The translations under genes and the position numbers were made by a program. The notes under the pieces were generated by a model. The model ran no database searches, was not told the origin of the DNA, and saw nothing but the letters and a program-made list of their open reading frames with translations. From positions 1-49,153 of the forward strand of contig CAOKGO010000012.1 of assembly GCA_948468045.1 (NCBI GenBank): a DNA stretch of 49,153 nt, written 5' to 3'. Source of the stretch: an uncultured Clostridium sp. (GTDB lineage: Bacteria; Bacillota; Clostridia; TANB77; CAG-508). Shown here one piece after another: positions 9,262-19,573 of the stretch (position 1 is the stretch's first letter; each line of letters starts with the position of its first letter).

Positions 9262-10347
9262 TTATTTATTAGTTTCTATTAATTTAACAAATTTATCAAA
9301 TAAATAACTACTGTCTTGTGGTCCAGGTGCACTTTCTGGGTGGTATTGAACACTAAAAACTTTGTCTTGGGCACATTCTACACCCTCTATTGTGTTATCT
9401 AAAATATTTATATGTGTTGCTTTTAATTGTGTCTTTTCTAATGATTTTTCATCTACTGCATAACTATGATTTTGGCTAGTAATTTCTATTTTATCTGTTT
9501 CTAGATTCTTAACTGGATGGTTTCCACCTCTATGTCCAAATTTTAATTTGTATGTTTTAGCTCCATACGCCAAGCTTATCATTTGATGGCCTAGACATAT
9601 TCCAAATATTGGATATTTCCCTTTTAATTCTTTAACTAATTTAATTACATCTTTTACATCTTCTGGGTCCCCAGGTCCATTAGATAAAAATATTCCATCT
9701 GGTTTTAAGTTTATTATTTCTTGAGCTTTTGTGTTATATGGAACAACTGTTACATTACATCCTCTTTTATTTAAACTTCTTACTATATTTAATTTAATAC
9801 CACAATCTACTGCTACTACATTATATTTTGGATTTGCAGTTCTTGAATACCATATTTTCTTGCAACTTACTTTTTGTACTGCATCTTTTGGTATTTGATT
9901 ATCTTTTAATTTTTTTAATGCTTCTTGTTTTGTTGTTTTTATGTCTGTTATTAGAACTTTCCTACTTCCTTTTTCACGAATACTTCTTGTTAATTTTCTT
10001 GTGTCAATTCCAGATATTGCTGGAATATTGTTTTCTTCTAAATATTCTGATAAGGTTTTTGTATAGCGGAAGTTACTTGGCAAGTCATTATATTCTCTTA
10101 CTATTAATCCACCTATTGTTGGTTGTTTTGTTTCATAATCGTCATCTGTAATTCCATAGTTTCCTATTAGTGGATATGTCATAACTACCATTTGATATGT
10201 ATATGATGGGTCTGATACAATCTCTTGATAACCTACCATTGAAGTATTAAATACTATTTCACATATACTTTCTTTATGTGCTCCAAATCCATACCCATAG
10301 TATTCTTCTCCATCTTCTAATACTATTTTTTTGTTATATTCTTTCAT
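9262..10347 (-). CDS. carA: Carbamoyl-phosphate synthase, small (glutaminase) subunit
   Basis: About 361 residues. It hydrolyses glutamine and channels ammonia to CarB. The N-terminal CarA domain carries VFNTSMVGYQEIVSDPSY; the class I amidotransferase domain has FLSNGPGDP, the nucleophile in GICLGHQM, and the His/Glu pair in QYHPES. I chose the ATG at 10347 (MKEYNKKIVL): GGAGG lies five bases upstream, and the in-frame TTG at 10359 would sit on that site. An attenuator-like terminator and a 29-codon U-rich leader peptide lie directly upstream, which suggests transcriptional control by pyrimidine supply. Confidence 0.95.
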   Translation of the reverse strand: MKEYNKKIVLEDGEEYYGYGFGAHKESICEIVFNTSMVGYQEIVSDPSYTYQMVVMTYPLIGNYGITDDDYETKQPTIGGLIVREYNDLPSNFRYTKTLSEYLEENNIPAISGIDTRKLTRSIREKGSRKVLITDIKTTKQEALKKLKDNQIPKDAVQKVSCKKIWYSRTANPKYNVVAVDCGIKLNIVRSLNKRGCNVTVVPYNTKAQEIINLKPDGIFLSNGPGDPEDVKDVIKLVKELKGKYPIFGICLGHQMISLAYGAKTYKLKFGHRGGNHPVKNLETDKIEITSQNHSYAVDEKSLEKTQLKATHINILDNTIEGVECAQDKVFSVQYHPESAPGPQDSSYLFDKFVKLIETNK

Positions 10348-10357
10348 ATATACCTCC

Positions 10358-10390
10358 AAAAAAAAATAAGGAACATTTTACCCCTTATTT
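10358..10390 (-). terminator. Attenuator-type intrinsic terminator before carA
   Basis: On the minus strand AAATAAGG (10383-10390), an 11-base loop, CCTTATTT (10364-10371) and then six more T, ending next to the GGAGG of carA. The 5' arm overlaps the stop codon of the leader peptide (10389-10391). A ribosome at the leader stop would cover the arm and block terminator formation. Confidence 0.72.
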
Positions 10391-10478
10391 AAAATATAAT
10401 AAAAACAAATAAAAAATAAACAATTAAGAAAGCTTTTAAAAAAAATATTAAGTTCGCTCTCCATAATTTATTTTTCAT
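10389..10478 (-). CDS. carAB leader peptide (29 residues, U-rich mRNA)
   Basis: ATG at 10478 behind AAGAAAGGA, ending at a TAA that overlaps the attenuator stem. The peptide is short and hydrophobic: it begins MKNKLWRANLIFF and ends with runs of Phe, Leu and Ile. Its mRNA has several U3-U8 runs just before the attenuator. In E. coli pyrBI, U-rich leader RNA makes polymerase pause when UTP is low, letting the ribosome catch up and disrupt the terminator; the geometry here matches that model. The peptide could instead be a small membrane protein, but the overlap with the terminator favours a regulatory role. Confidence 0.6.
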   Translation of the reverse strand: MKNKLWRANLIFFLKAFLIVYFLFVFIIF

Positions 10479-10563
10479 TTTTAATCTCAATCCTTTCTTA
10501 GGTCACAAATCTAGTTGAAAAGAATTTTTCAATTAAATTTACTTCTTTTCATATATCTTTAAT

Positions 10564-10593
10564 ATTATAACAAATTTCGACCATTAATTGCAA
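10564..10593 (-). promoter_or_regulatory. carAB promoter
   Basis: Minus strand TTGCAA (10588-10593), an 18-bp spacer, then TATAAT (10564-10569). It would start a ~210-base leader containing a small TTGAAAA/TTTTCAA hairpin, the leader peptide and the attenuator before carA. Confidence 0.7.
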
Positions 10594-10667
10594 GAGTTTT
10601 TTACATATTTAATCAATAAAATTGTGTGCATTGCTTCATACTTATAAGAAATTCGAAGATATTTCTA

Positions 10668-10710
10668 TAATAGTACATAAATTTTATTTTCTAAAATTTA
10701 TGTACTATTA
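10668..10710. terminator. Long perfect hairpin after the WG-repeat gene
   Basis: Perfect 19-bp inverted repeat (10668-10686 with 10692-10710), 5-base loop, AT-rich. It begins 13 bp past the WG-repeat gene stop on the minus strand. A degenerate copy of the three-hairpin element's last palindrome (10641-10672, TTCGAAGA centre) lies beside it. Confidence 0.65.
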
Positions 10711-10722
10711 TATATACTTTAA

Positions 10723-12382
10723 TTATTCATTATTATTTTCTTGGTTTTCTTCATTTCCATTTTCGTCTTCATTATTTTCATTATTTTGTTGATTTTCTTC
10801 ATTATTATTTTCATTTGTATTATTATCATTGTTATTGTCTTCATTATTATTTCTATTGTTATCTTCATTGTTGTTATCATTATTTTCATTGTTGTTACTT
10901 TCATTGTCGTTATCATTGTTTTCATTGTTATTACTTTCGTTGTTGTTATTATTGTTTTCATTGTTATTACTTTCGTTGTCGTTATCATTATTTTCATTGT
11001 CATTATTATTTGTATTGTTTTTTATTTGATTTTCGTTTGACTCTTCTCTATCTTTTGCTGTTATTCCATTTCTATTTAGCCAAGCTTCTGCATCTGTTTT
11101 TTGGTCATTTGCTGTAATATAATAATGCCTTTCTCCTCCACTAATTGTCATATAAATATCATCTGCAATTATTGAAAATAATTGTCTTCCTGATGAATTT
11201 ACTAATGTGTATTTTTTGTCTTTACATACTACTAATACATTGTAATTTGGAATTGCTAATAAATTCAACGCATCTTTGTTGCTAGAAGCAATGTATCCTA
11301 AACTGTCATAAGTATAATCTACTAATTGGTTCCCATTTTTGTCATATAATGCCCAATATTTATCTTTTCTAGCTGGAATTATATTATCTACTAATATATA
11401 TTTACTTTTTATATTATTTTGTGAAAATCTAGAAATGTCCATTCCAATTTCATCATTTTCTATATATATTTTAATATTTCCTCTACTATCTATTACACCA
11501 AATTTATTATCTTTTTTTGCTACATATAAACCTGAATCACTATCCATTAGTTCAATACTATCATATATTATTTGTACTTTTGTCTCTCTACGGTCTGAAA
11601 GTATCCCAACTTTTTTATTAGTTTCTACTAAAAAGTCCCCTGTATGTGGAAGATATGTAATATTGTCATATTTTGGTTCTAATATCACTGTTCCATCTGA
11701 TTTTATTACTCCATATTGCTTTTTGTCTTTATCTTTTAATACAATTAATTTGTCATTTAATATAGCTTTTTGGTTGACAAATACATTGTTTAATTCTGTA
11801 TATCCATAGTCTAGTACTCTACTAGCATAATAATCATATAAAGCTGGCATAGTCCATATTGTAATTGAATTTTTTTCTTGGTTATAATCAAAACTAATAT
11901 TAAATCCTTTTTCTATTCCTTCTATTGTTGCATATAGAACTCCACCTCTTGCTATTACTGGTTTTTTTGTATAAACATATTCGTAATCAGCATTATTTTT
12001 TGTTAAGTCCAATTTGTAAATTTTATTTTCCCCTAATTCAAAATTGGCCACTTCATTTTGGCTTTGTATATAACATTTACTTTGTTCTTCTGATATTTCA
12101 TTATAACCACCACTATAACTATCATATCCAAAATATGATGCAATTTCTTTAATTGGTGCATAAACAGTTCCATCCTCTGCAAAATATAACATACTTTTTA
12201 TTTTTCCATTTGCTTCACCGATTTATTGTTATTTTCATAGTTGTATTTTGAATATACATTAGATATGCTACAATACCTATAATAATCATTACAACTAATA
12301 TAATTGCAATTAATATTATTCTTGTTACTTTTTTCTTCTTTTTTTCTTCTTTATTTTGAAAGCTTTCTTCAATTAAATTCAT
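10723..12382 (-). CDS. Membrane-anchored WG-repeat protein with Asn/Glu-rich tail; needs +1 frameshift at a CGG codon
   Basis: The ATG at 12382 has AGGAGG eight bases upstream. It gives a Lys-rich stretch, a transmembrane helix (about residues 21-43) and MKITIN, then in-frame CGG TGA at 12215-12220. Skipping the C gives N-GEANGKIKSMLYFAEDG and an open frame to 10723, about 552 residues in all. The outside part has a copper-amine-oxidase-like N-domain (PIKEIASYFGY), WG-type repeats (KKQYGVIKSDGTVILEPKYD, KFGVIDSRGNIK, YWALYDKNGNQLVDYTYDS) and a roughly 100-residue Asn/Glu/Asp low-complexity tail. Probably a cell-surface protein of unknown ligand. It begins 13 bp after tgt, so may share its transcript. 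Confidence 0.82.
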
Positions 12383-12394
12383 CGCATATACCTC

Positions 12395-13661
<1,267 letters not shown>

Positions 13662-13668
<7 letters not shown>

Positions 13669-14687
13669 TTAATAAACATAGCATCTCCAAAACTGAAAAA
13701 ACGATATTTCTCTTTTACAGCTTGTTCATATGCATCAATTATATAGTCTTTTCCTGCTAATGCTGATACTAGCATCAATAATGTTGATTGTGGCAAATGG
13801 AAGTTAGTTATTAATCCATCTAAACATTTGAACTTGTATCCTGGATAAATAAATATTTGTGTATCACCCTCTGTTGGTTTTACTTCACCTTTTTCATTTG
13901 CAATTGTTTCTAGCACTCTACAAGATGTTGTTCCAACTGCTATTACTCTTTTTCCACTTTTTTTTGCTTGATTTATTTTATCTGCATCTTCTTGTTTTAT
14001 ATAAAAATGTTCTGAATGCATTTTATGATTTTCAACTGTTTCTTCTTTTACTGGTCTAAAAGTGCCTATTCCAACATGTAATGTTACATTGCTTATAATT
14101 ACACCTTTTTTTTGCAATTTTTCTATTAGTTCTTCTGTAAAATGCAATCCTGCTGTTGGTGCAGCAGCAGAACCATTATGTTTGGCATATATTGTTTGGT
14201 ATCTATTTTTTTGTTTTAGTTCTTCATGTATATATGGTGGTAATGGCATAAGTCCAATTTTATCTAGTATTTCATTAAATATTCCATTATAGTGAAATTC
14301 TACTTTTCTAGTTCCACCTGGCATTACTTCTAAGATTTTTGCATTTAATATGCCATCTCCAAAAATAACACTTGTCCCAACATGAAGCTTATTCCCAGGT
14401 CTTACAATACATTCCCAAATATCTTTTTCAATATTGTTTAATAGTAAAAATTCGATTTTTGCTCCTGTTTCTTTTACTCCATATAGCCTTGCTGGTATTA
14501 CTTTTGTGTTATTTCTAACTAATACATCTCCTGGTTCTAAATATTCTATAATATCTTTAAATTTTCGATGTTCTATTGTTTTTCTTTCTCTATTTAATAC
14601 CATTAACCTTGATTCGTCTCTTTTTTCAATTGGTGTTTGTGCAATTAGTTCTTCTGGTAGTTCATAATTAAAATCTGATACTTTCAA
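13662..14687 (-). CDS. queA: S-adenosylmethionine:tRNA ribosyltransferase-isomerase
   Basis: 341 residues, normal length. It converts preQ1 in tRNA to epoxyqueuosine using the ribosyl group of SAM, the step after Tgt. Recognised from the N-terminal [39 protein letters not shown], the [17 protein letters not shown] segment, [11 protein letters not shown], and the C-terminal [16 protein letters not shown]. It lies upstream of tgt on the same strand, as in many bacteria. Confidence 0.95.
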
Positions 14688-14743
14688 CTTATTTGCTCCT
14701 TTTAATTTTGTTATTACTTATTAAAATCTAAATTTAAAAAATT

Positions 14744-16091
14744 TTAATTTGTAATACGACTTAATTTATTAGTTAAATTTCCAATTATCTCTCTTATTTC
14801 TTCTATTATATTTTCTGGCTCCTTAAAAACATTTTCCATTTTATATGAATAATAAAAATTACTACTTTTAGCTGGTTTTAAAGTATATATTTCTGTTGGC
14901 AATCCTGTATTTCCATCTGTTGTTCTTATTTCTTTATTCATATAATCTGTATACCATTTTTTTTGCCCTATTATTTTTTCATTTTCATAACCATATTTTT
15001 CATAATTATGCAATTCTGGTCTTTCATATCCATATTCTTTAGCATTTCTTTCTAGTGAATGTAAAAATTCATGTAAAAATACTTCTTCTGGAAAAGTATT
15101 TATTCTACTGTTATATTTATATATATAACTTTTAGAATCATTTGGCAAACGTATATTAGAAAAACCAATTCCATAGTAGTCCATTGAGCCTAATCCTATC
15201 CAATCATTTACTTCTATGTCATCTTCATGTTTTTCATCTCCGAAGTCTCACAATTGCAAATATATGGTCATAATCATTTGCAGATATTACATCTTTTATT
15301 TGATTTTCAATATCTTCTGCTGCTACATAATAGCCAAATTCGCTATCATAAGAAAGCTTAGATAATGGTGTATCAATTCCATAAATGTCACATTTTGCTG
15401 ACATCTTTCCATTTGATAAACTTTCACATGATTTTTCAAATAAGTTTATTGTATTTGTAATATCATTTATGTCACTTTGCGTGACTGATAGTTTGACTTG
15501 TTTTTCATTTAATGTTACATCTGTTGTTTTAAAAATAAAACATGCAAATTTCCAGTTATTATCTTGCTCAATCATTCCTTCTTCTATTGTAAAATCTGCA
15601 AACCAAGCTTCCCCTTTGGCTTCTCCTAAATATCCACCTAGCCTAAATCCTATATTTACTTCTTCTCTATCTTTGCTGTTAAAAATAAATTCTATTTTTT
15701 GCCAATCCTGTGTTCCACTAATTGCAACTGACCTTTCTGTTGTTCCTTCTATTGATATTTGTGCTCCTACTCCAGAAGTTTCTTCTTTTGCCTGTACTTC
15801 ATTTGTTTTTGCCATACATGTTACTTTGTATGGTTGATTTTTGTTTACTTTTATTTTTTTGTAAAACATTGCATCATTATATTCTTGTGATTCGATTTTA
15901 TAGCTTTTTTTATTGTTATATTTTGTTTCTTTGTCTCTTGAAAATTGCGATGTGTAAATTTTTGCTTCACTTCTTATATAGTCTCCAAAGTTATTTGTTT
16001 GATAATATTGGTAAGCAAAATATAATAATATAAGCAATAAGGCTAATGTTATAAAATAACTTATTTTGTGTGTTTTTTTTGTTTGCTCCAT
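14744..16091 (-). CDS. Membrane-anchored putative zinc metallopeptidase; needs +1 frameshift at a CGG codon
   Basis: The first frame (from 16091) has an N-terminal transmembrane helix (about residues 11-30) and a beta-rich region with a carbohydrate-binding-like segment (VAISGTQDWQKIEFIFNSKD). At 15240-15242 it reads CTT CGG AGA TGA. Skipping the C gives RL-GDEKHEDDIEVNDWIG and a frame to 14744 with EEVFLHEFLHSLERNAKEYG, an HExxH zinc-peptidase motif. Total about 448 residues. Without the shift the protein loses its catalytic motif. Probably acts outside the membrane; substrate unknown. Followed 56 bp later by queA. Confidence 0.75.
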
Positions 16092-16210
16092 AACAATTTT
16101 TCCTCCTTGTTTATTATATATTATTTTTTTGGAATAATAAAGTGGTTTTTGTAATTTGTATAATATTTTTGTGTTATATTTTTATTTTGAAATAAAATTT
16201 TAATTATTGC

Positions 16211-16239
16211 TTGATTTTTTATGTAAATTAATGTATAAT
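16211..16239 (+). promoter_or_regulatory. Promoter of the foreign-looking gene at 16305
   Basis: TTGATT (16211-16216), exactly 17 bp, TATAAT (16234-16239). It is the best plus-strand promoter in this region and sits directly before a perfect dyad. Confidence 0.75.
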
Positions 16240-16242
16240 TGT

Positions 16243-16264
16243 ACCAATGCAAAATTGCATTGGT
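16243..16264 (+). promoter_or_regulatory. Perfect dyad at the transcription start: candidate operator
   Basis: ACCAATGCAA and TTGCATTGGT around a 2-bp centre, a 22-bp palindrome starting three bases after the -10 box. Its position over the start site fits a repressor operator; it could also fold as a 5' hairpin in the mRNA. Confidence 0.5.
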
Positions 16265-16304
16265 AGCATGTTAACCCTTTTCATAAAAATAGGAGGTTCT
16301 AATT

Positions 16305-16628
16305 ATGGGGTTATTTGACAAAAAAAAGAAAAACGTACGGACACCAGCAAGGAACACAAACCGTTCTCGTAATGAGACTGTCACCTCAAATCTAGGGATT
16401 TTTGGAATGATACGAGAGTTGAAAGCTTTAAACCCTGGTATTTCCATTGAACGGAGCATGTACAGAGGTGACGAAGCAATTGTCATCGATGTACAAAAAT
16501 TAAGTTCTCTCAGACTTCCCAAGGGCTACAGTCTTAGAGGTTCTGTTTTAACTAACAGTACCTCTAAGGAAGGGATGCATGAGGACATTAAGCTGGTTAC
16601 AAAGTTTGACTATAACTTCACACGTTAA
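16305..16628 (+). CDS. Hypothetical 107-residue basic protein, compositionally foreign
   Basis: I do not recognise the family. It starts MGLFDKKKKNVRTPARN, is Lys/Arg-rich at the N-terminus and has no membrane segment. AGGAGG lies eight bases before the ATG; a strong promoter and a GC-rich terminator frame it as a one-gene unit. Codon use differs from every neighbour: all six arginine codons occur, including two in-frame CGG (GTA CGG ACA and GAA CGG AGC), and GGG, CTG, CTC and GTC are frequent. Here CGG must be read as a plain triplet, because shifting at the first one reaches TAG within 20 codons. Probably recently acquired. Confidence 0.65.
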   Translation: MGLFDKKKKNVRTPARNTNRSRNETVTSNLGIFGMIRELKALNPGISIERSMYRGDEAIVIDVQKLSSLRLPKGYSLRGSVLTNSTSKEGMHEDIKLVTKFDYNFTR

Positions 16629-16657
16629 AATCAAACTTTCAGCACTGTTTCCTCTAA

Positions 16658-16693
16658 AAAGCCCACACCGATTTGTAAATCGGTGTGGGCTTT
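16658..16693. terminator. Strong bidirectional terminator
   Basis: Perfect 17-bp inverted repeat, AAAGCCCACACCGATTT (16658-16674) with 16677-16693, GT loop, and A/T runs on both sides. It ends the plus-strand gene at 16305 and probably also pnp on the minus strand. It is the most GC-rich hairpin in this part of the window. Confidence 0.9.
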
Positions 16694-16699
16694 CCCATT

Positions 16700-16731
16700 T
16701 GAGACATTTAAGACCTGTCCCTACTGTCTCA
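16700..16731 (-). repeat. REP-like palindromic element, GGGACAGGTCT family, at the pnp end
   Basis: Minus-strand TGAGACAGTAGGGACAGGTC with closing TGTCTCA. It begins immediately after the TAA stop of pnp (16732-16734), so a second TGA follows the stop with no gap. Confidence 0.85.
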
Positions 16732-18837
16732 TTAATCATTAAAATCTTTCATACTTAAATTTATTCTGTCTTGGTCATCTATGTTAATTACTTTTACTGT
16801 TACTTTATCTCCTACATGAAGTACATCTTCTATGTTTTTAATTCTTTCTTTTGATATTTGAGATATGTGTAATAATCCTTCTTTTCCACCACATCCTAAA
16901 TCTACAAATGCTCCAAAGTTCATAATACGAATTATTTCTCCATAATAAATACCACCAACTTCTACTTCACGTACAATATCTTCTATCATTTCTAAGGCTT
17001 GTATTGCTTTTTCACTATCTGATGAGTAAATAAGTACTTGTCCATCTTCTTCAATATCAATTTTCACTCCTGTTTCTTCAATGATTTTGTTAATCATTTT
17101 TCCACCAGGTCCTATTACGTCTTTGATTTTATCTACTTTTATTTGTGTGCTTACAATTCTTGGTGCATATTTTGAAATTTCTTCTCTTGGTTTACTAATT
17201 ACAGGTGTCATAATGTTGTCTAATATGTGTTTTCTAGCTTTTTTGGTTTTTGCAAATGCCTCTTTTATAATGTCATAAGTTAATCCATCACATTTAATAT
17301 CTACTTGTATTGCTGTAATTCCTTTTTCAGTTCCACCAACTTTGAAGTCCATGTCTCCAAAAAAGTCTTCCAATCCTTGAATGTCTAGTAACATTACATA
17401 GTCTTTGTCATCATCTGGATTTGTTACTAATCCTGTTGAAATTCCTGCAACAGGTCTTTTTATTGGTACACCTGCATCCATTAAAGACAATGTACTTCCA
17501 CAAATACTTGCTTGTGATGTTGAACCATTTGATGATAATACTTCTGATACAACTCTTATTGCATAAGGGAATTCTTCTTTTGATGGTAATACTGGAACTA
17601 GTGCTTTTTCTGCTAATGCTCCATGTCCTACTTCTCTTCTTCCTGGTCCTCTTGATGGTCTTGCTTCTCCTACTGAATAACTTGGGAAATTGTAGTGATG
17701 CATATATCTTTTTGATTCTTCTGTGTCAATACCATCTAAAACTTGTTCTTCACTTATCATTCCAAGTGTTGCAATAGACATAACTTGTGTTTGTCCTCTT
17801 GTAAACAAGCTACTACCATGAACTCTTGGAAGTAATCCTACTTCACAAGATAATGGTCTTATCTCGTCTAGTTCTCTTCCATCTACTCTTTTATGTTCGA
17901 AATAAATCATTTCTCTTACACATTTTTTCTCTAATTTGTAAATTGCTTCAGATATATCTTTTTTGTGTTCTTCAAATGCTTCTTCTCCAAATTTTTTAGT
18001 ATATGCTTCTTCAATTTTATTTGTTAATTCATCAATGTTTTTGTCTCTTGTTTCTTTGTCTTCTTCTTGTACTTTTTCTTTCATTTCATCTTTGAATTTT
18101 TTTTCTATAAATTCATATATATCGTGGTCAACTTCAAATGATTTATATTCAAATTTTGGTTTTCCTATTTCTTTTTGGATTTTACTAATAAATTTGCAAA
18201 TTTTCTTAATTTCTTTGTGTGCTTCTTTAATAGCTTTTAACATTACATCATCTGGAACTTCATTTGCACCTGCTTCAATCATTGTAATTTTCTTTTCTGT
18301 TGCTGCAACTGTTAATGTTAAATCACTTATTTGTCTTTGTTCTTCTGTTGGATTTATAATGATTTTTCCATCAATTAGCCCAACATTTACTGCTGCTGTT
18401 GGCCCATTAAATGGAATGTCTGATATTGCTAATGCTGATGCTGCTCCAATCATTGCTGCTACTTCTGGTGAATTGTCTTGCTCTACACAAAGTACAGTTG
18501 CAACAACTACAACATCATTTCTAAAATCTTTTGGAAATAATGGTCTTAATGGTCTATCTATTGCTCTTGATGTTAGAATTGCTTTGTCTGATGGTTTTCC
18601 CTCTCTTTTTAAAAATCCACCAGGTATTTTTCCTACTGAATATAATTTTTCCTCAAAATCAACTGATAATGGAAAAAAGTCAATTCCTTCTCTTGGTTCT
18701 TTTGAGGCTGTTACATTTACTAATACACATGTATCTCCATAACGTACTAATACACTTCCATTTGCTAAACCTGCCATTTTTCCTGTTTCAATTACAAGTT
18801 TTCTTCCTGCTAATTCTGTTTCATAAGTTTTAAACAT
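16732..18837 (-). CDS. pnp: Polyribonucleotide nucleotidyltransferase (PNPase)
   Basis: 701 residues, normal length. 3'-5' phosphorolytic exoribonuclease of RNA turnover. Two RNase PH domains are visible (N-terminal ELAGRKLVIETGKMA and FPLSVDFEEKLYSVGKIPGG; second GRELDEIRPLSCEVG, TRGQTQV and MLLDIQGLEDFFGDMDFKVG), joined by a helical linker. A KH domain (KDVIGPGGKMINKIIEETG) and an S1 domain (GEIIRIMNFGAFVDLG, GLLHISQI) follow. It lies downstream of rpsO with a terminator between them. It contains no CGG codon. Confidence 0.97.
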   Translation of the reverse strand: MFKTYETELAGRKLVIETGKMAGLANGSVLVRYGDTCVLVNVTASKEPREGIDFFPLSVDFEEKLYSVGKIPGGFLKREGKPSDKAILTSRAIDRPLRPLFPKDFRNDVVVVATVLCVEQDNSPEVAAMIGAASALAISDIPFNGPTAAVNVGLIDGKIIINPTEEQRQISDLTLTVAATEKKITMIEAGANEVPDDVMLKAIKEAHKEIKKICKFISKIQKEIGKPKFEYKSFEVDHDIYEFIEKKFKDEMKEKVQEEDKETRDKNIDELTNKIEEAYTKKFGEEAFEEHKKDISEAIYKLEKKCVREMIYFEHKRVDGRELDEIRPLSCEVGLLPRVHGSSLFTRGQTQVMSIATLGMISEEQVLDGIDTEESKRYMHHYNFPSYSVGEARPSRGPGRREVGHGALAEKALVPVLPSKEEFPYAIRVVSEVLSSNGSTSQASICGSTLSLMDAGVPIKRPVAGISTGLVTNPDDDKDYVMLLDIQGLEDFFGDMDFKVGGTEKGITAIQVDIKCDGLTYDIIKEAFAKTKKARKHILDNIMTPVISKPREEISKYAPRIVSTQIKVDKIKDVIGPGGKMINKIIEETGVKIDIEEDGQVLIYSSDSEKAIQALEMIEDIVREVEVGGIYYGEIIRIMNFGAFVDLGCGGKEGLLHISQISKERIKNIEDVLHVGDKVTVKVINIDDQDRINLSMKDFND

Positions 18838-18841
18838 AAAA

Positions 18842-19021
18842 TTTCCTCCTTAATTTTTCACTTGAATTTTTTGCACCTAATTTATGTTTAGAATTTTAAA
18901 AATTTTACTATCTGAGAATAAAACTGCAAGTTTAGATTGTAACCTCTATAATGAATTATTTTAACTTATAGTTCATTATACAAGCTACTTACCTAAATAC
19001 TTGCTTGTTTTATTAAACTAA
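18842..19021. other. pnp leader / rpsO-pnp intergenic region
   Basis: No gene. On the minus strand a TATAAT preceded by TTG (TTGTATAATG, near 18979-18989) may be the -10 of a pnp promoter. TATAATGAA and TTCATTATA form a 9-bp inverted repeat just below it, which may mark the PNPase-controlled leader known for this gene in other bacteria. Confidence 0.4.
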
Positions 19022-19024
19022 CAA

Positions 19025-19055
19025 AAAGCCCATGCCAAAATAAGCACAGGGCTTT
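19025..19055 (-). terminator. Terminator after rpsO
   Basis: AAAGCCC (19025-19031) pairs with GGGCTTT (19049-19055), with an inner TGC/GCA pairing. On the minus strand it ends GGGCTTTTTG. It starts 10 bp after the rpsO stop. Confidence 0.75.
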
Positions 19056-19064
19056 ATTATTTGT

Positions 19065-19328
19065 TTATTTTCTTAATCCTAATTTTTCAACTATTTCTCT
19101 ATATCTGTTTATATCTTTTTTAGATAAATAGTTTAACAAGTTTCTTCTTTTTCCTACCATTTTTAAAAGACCTCTTCTTGAGTGATTGTCTTTTTTATGG
19201 ATTTTTAGATGTTCTGTTAATTCATTAATTCTTTGTGTTAAAAGAGCAATTTGTACTTCTGGTGAACCAGTGTCATTTTCTTCTCTTTTATAAGTATTAA
19301 TGATTTCTTGTTTTGCTTCCTTTGTCAT
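19065..19328 (-). CDS. rpsO: 30S ribosomal protein S15
   Basis: 87 residues, normal S15 length. It binds 16S rRNA and starts assembly of the small-subunit platform. Signature [21 protein letters not shown] then [20 protein letters not shown] chose the ATG at 19328 (MTKEAKQEI) because GAAAGGAG lies just upstream; the in-frame ATG at 19352 has no site. A ~180-base leader separates it from its promoter, which leaves room for the S15 autoregulation known in other bacteria. Confidence 0.96.
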   Translation of the reverse strand: MTKEAKQEIINTYKREENDTGSPEVQIALLTQRINELTEHLKIHKKDNHSRRGLLKMVGKRRNLLNYLSKKDINRYREIVEKLGLRK

Positions 19329-19513
19329 TTTTTCTCCTTTCTCAAGGCACAAATTAGTTTGGAAAAGTTGTTATTTGGCTAGCAATTTTACACTGTCCAA
19401 ATGACATTTATTTTTCAAACTTACACCTTATTATAATATTTCATCCTAAAACTGAGCCAAAATTTAGGTGCTTTTTCTTGGCTAAGTAAAAGGTATGTCT
19501 TTTTGACACAATT

Positions 19514-19542
19514 ATTGTACTATATTTTGGAATAAATTTCAA
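19514..19542 (-). promoter_or_regulatory. rpsO promoter
   Basis: Minus strand TTGAAA (19537-19542), 17 bp, TACAAT (19514-19519). The transcript would carry a ~180-base leader containing an AGCCAA/TTGGCT hairpin near 19457-19485. Confidence 0.7.
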
Positions 19543-19573
19543 GTGTTTTGTTGATTTTTTGTCAATTTTTATA

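Noticed and set aside
10394..10560. PyrR-binding leader or pyrimidine riboswitch before carA
   Set aside because: I could not find the conserved anti-antiterminator loop; the leader-peptide/attenuator arrangement explains the region better.
10719..11117. Overlapping open frames on both strands in the Asn-rich tail of the WG-repeat gene
   Set aside because: They arise from low-complexity AAT/GAA repeats read in other frames and have no ribosome sites.
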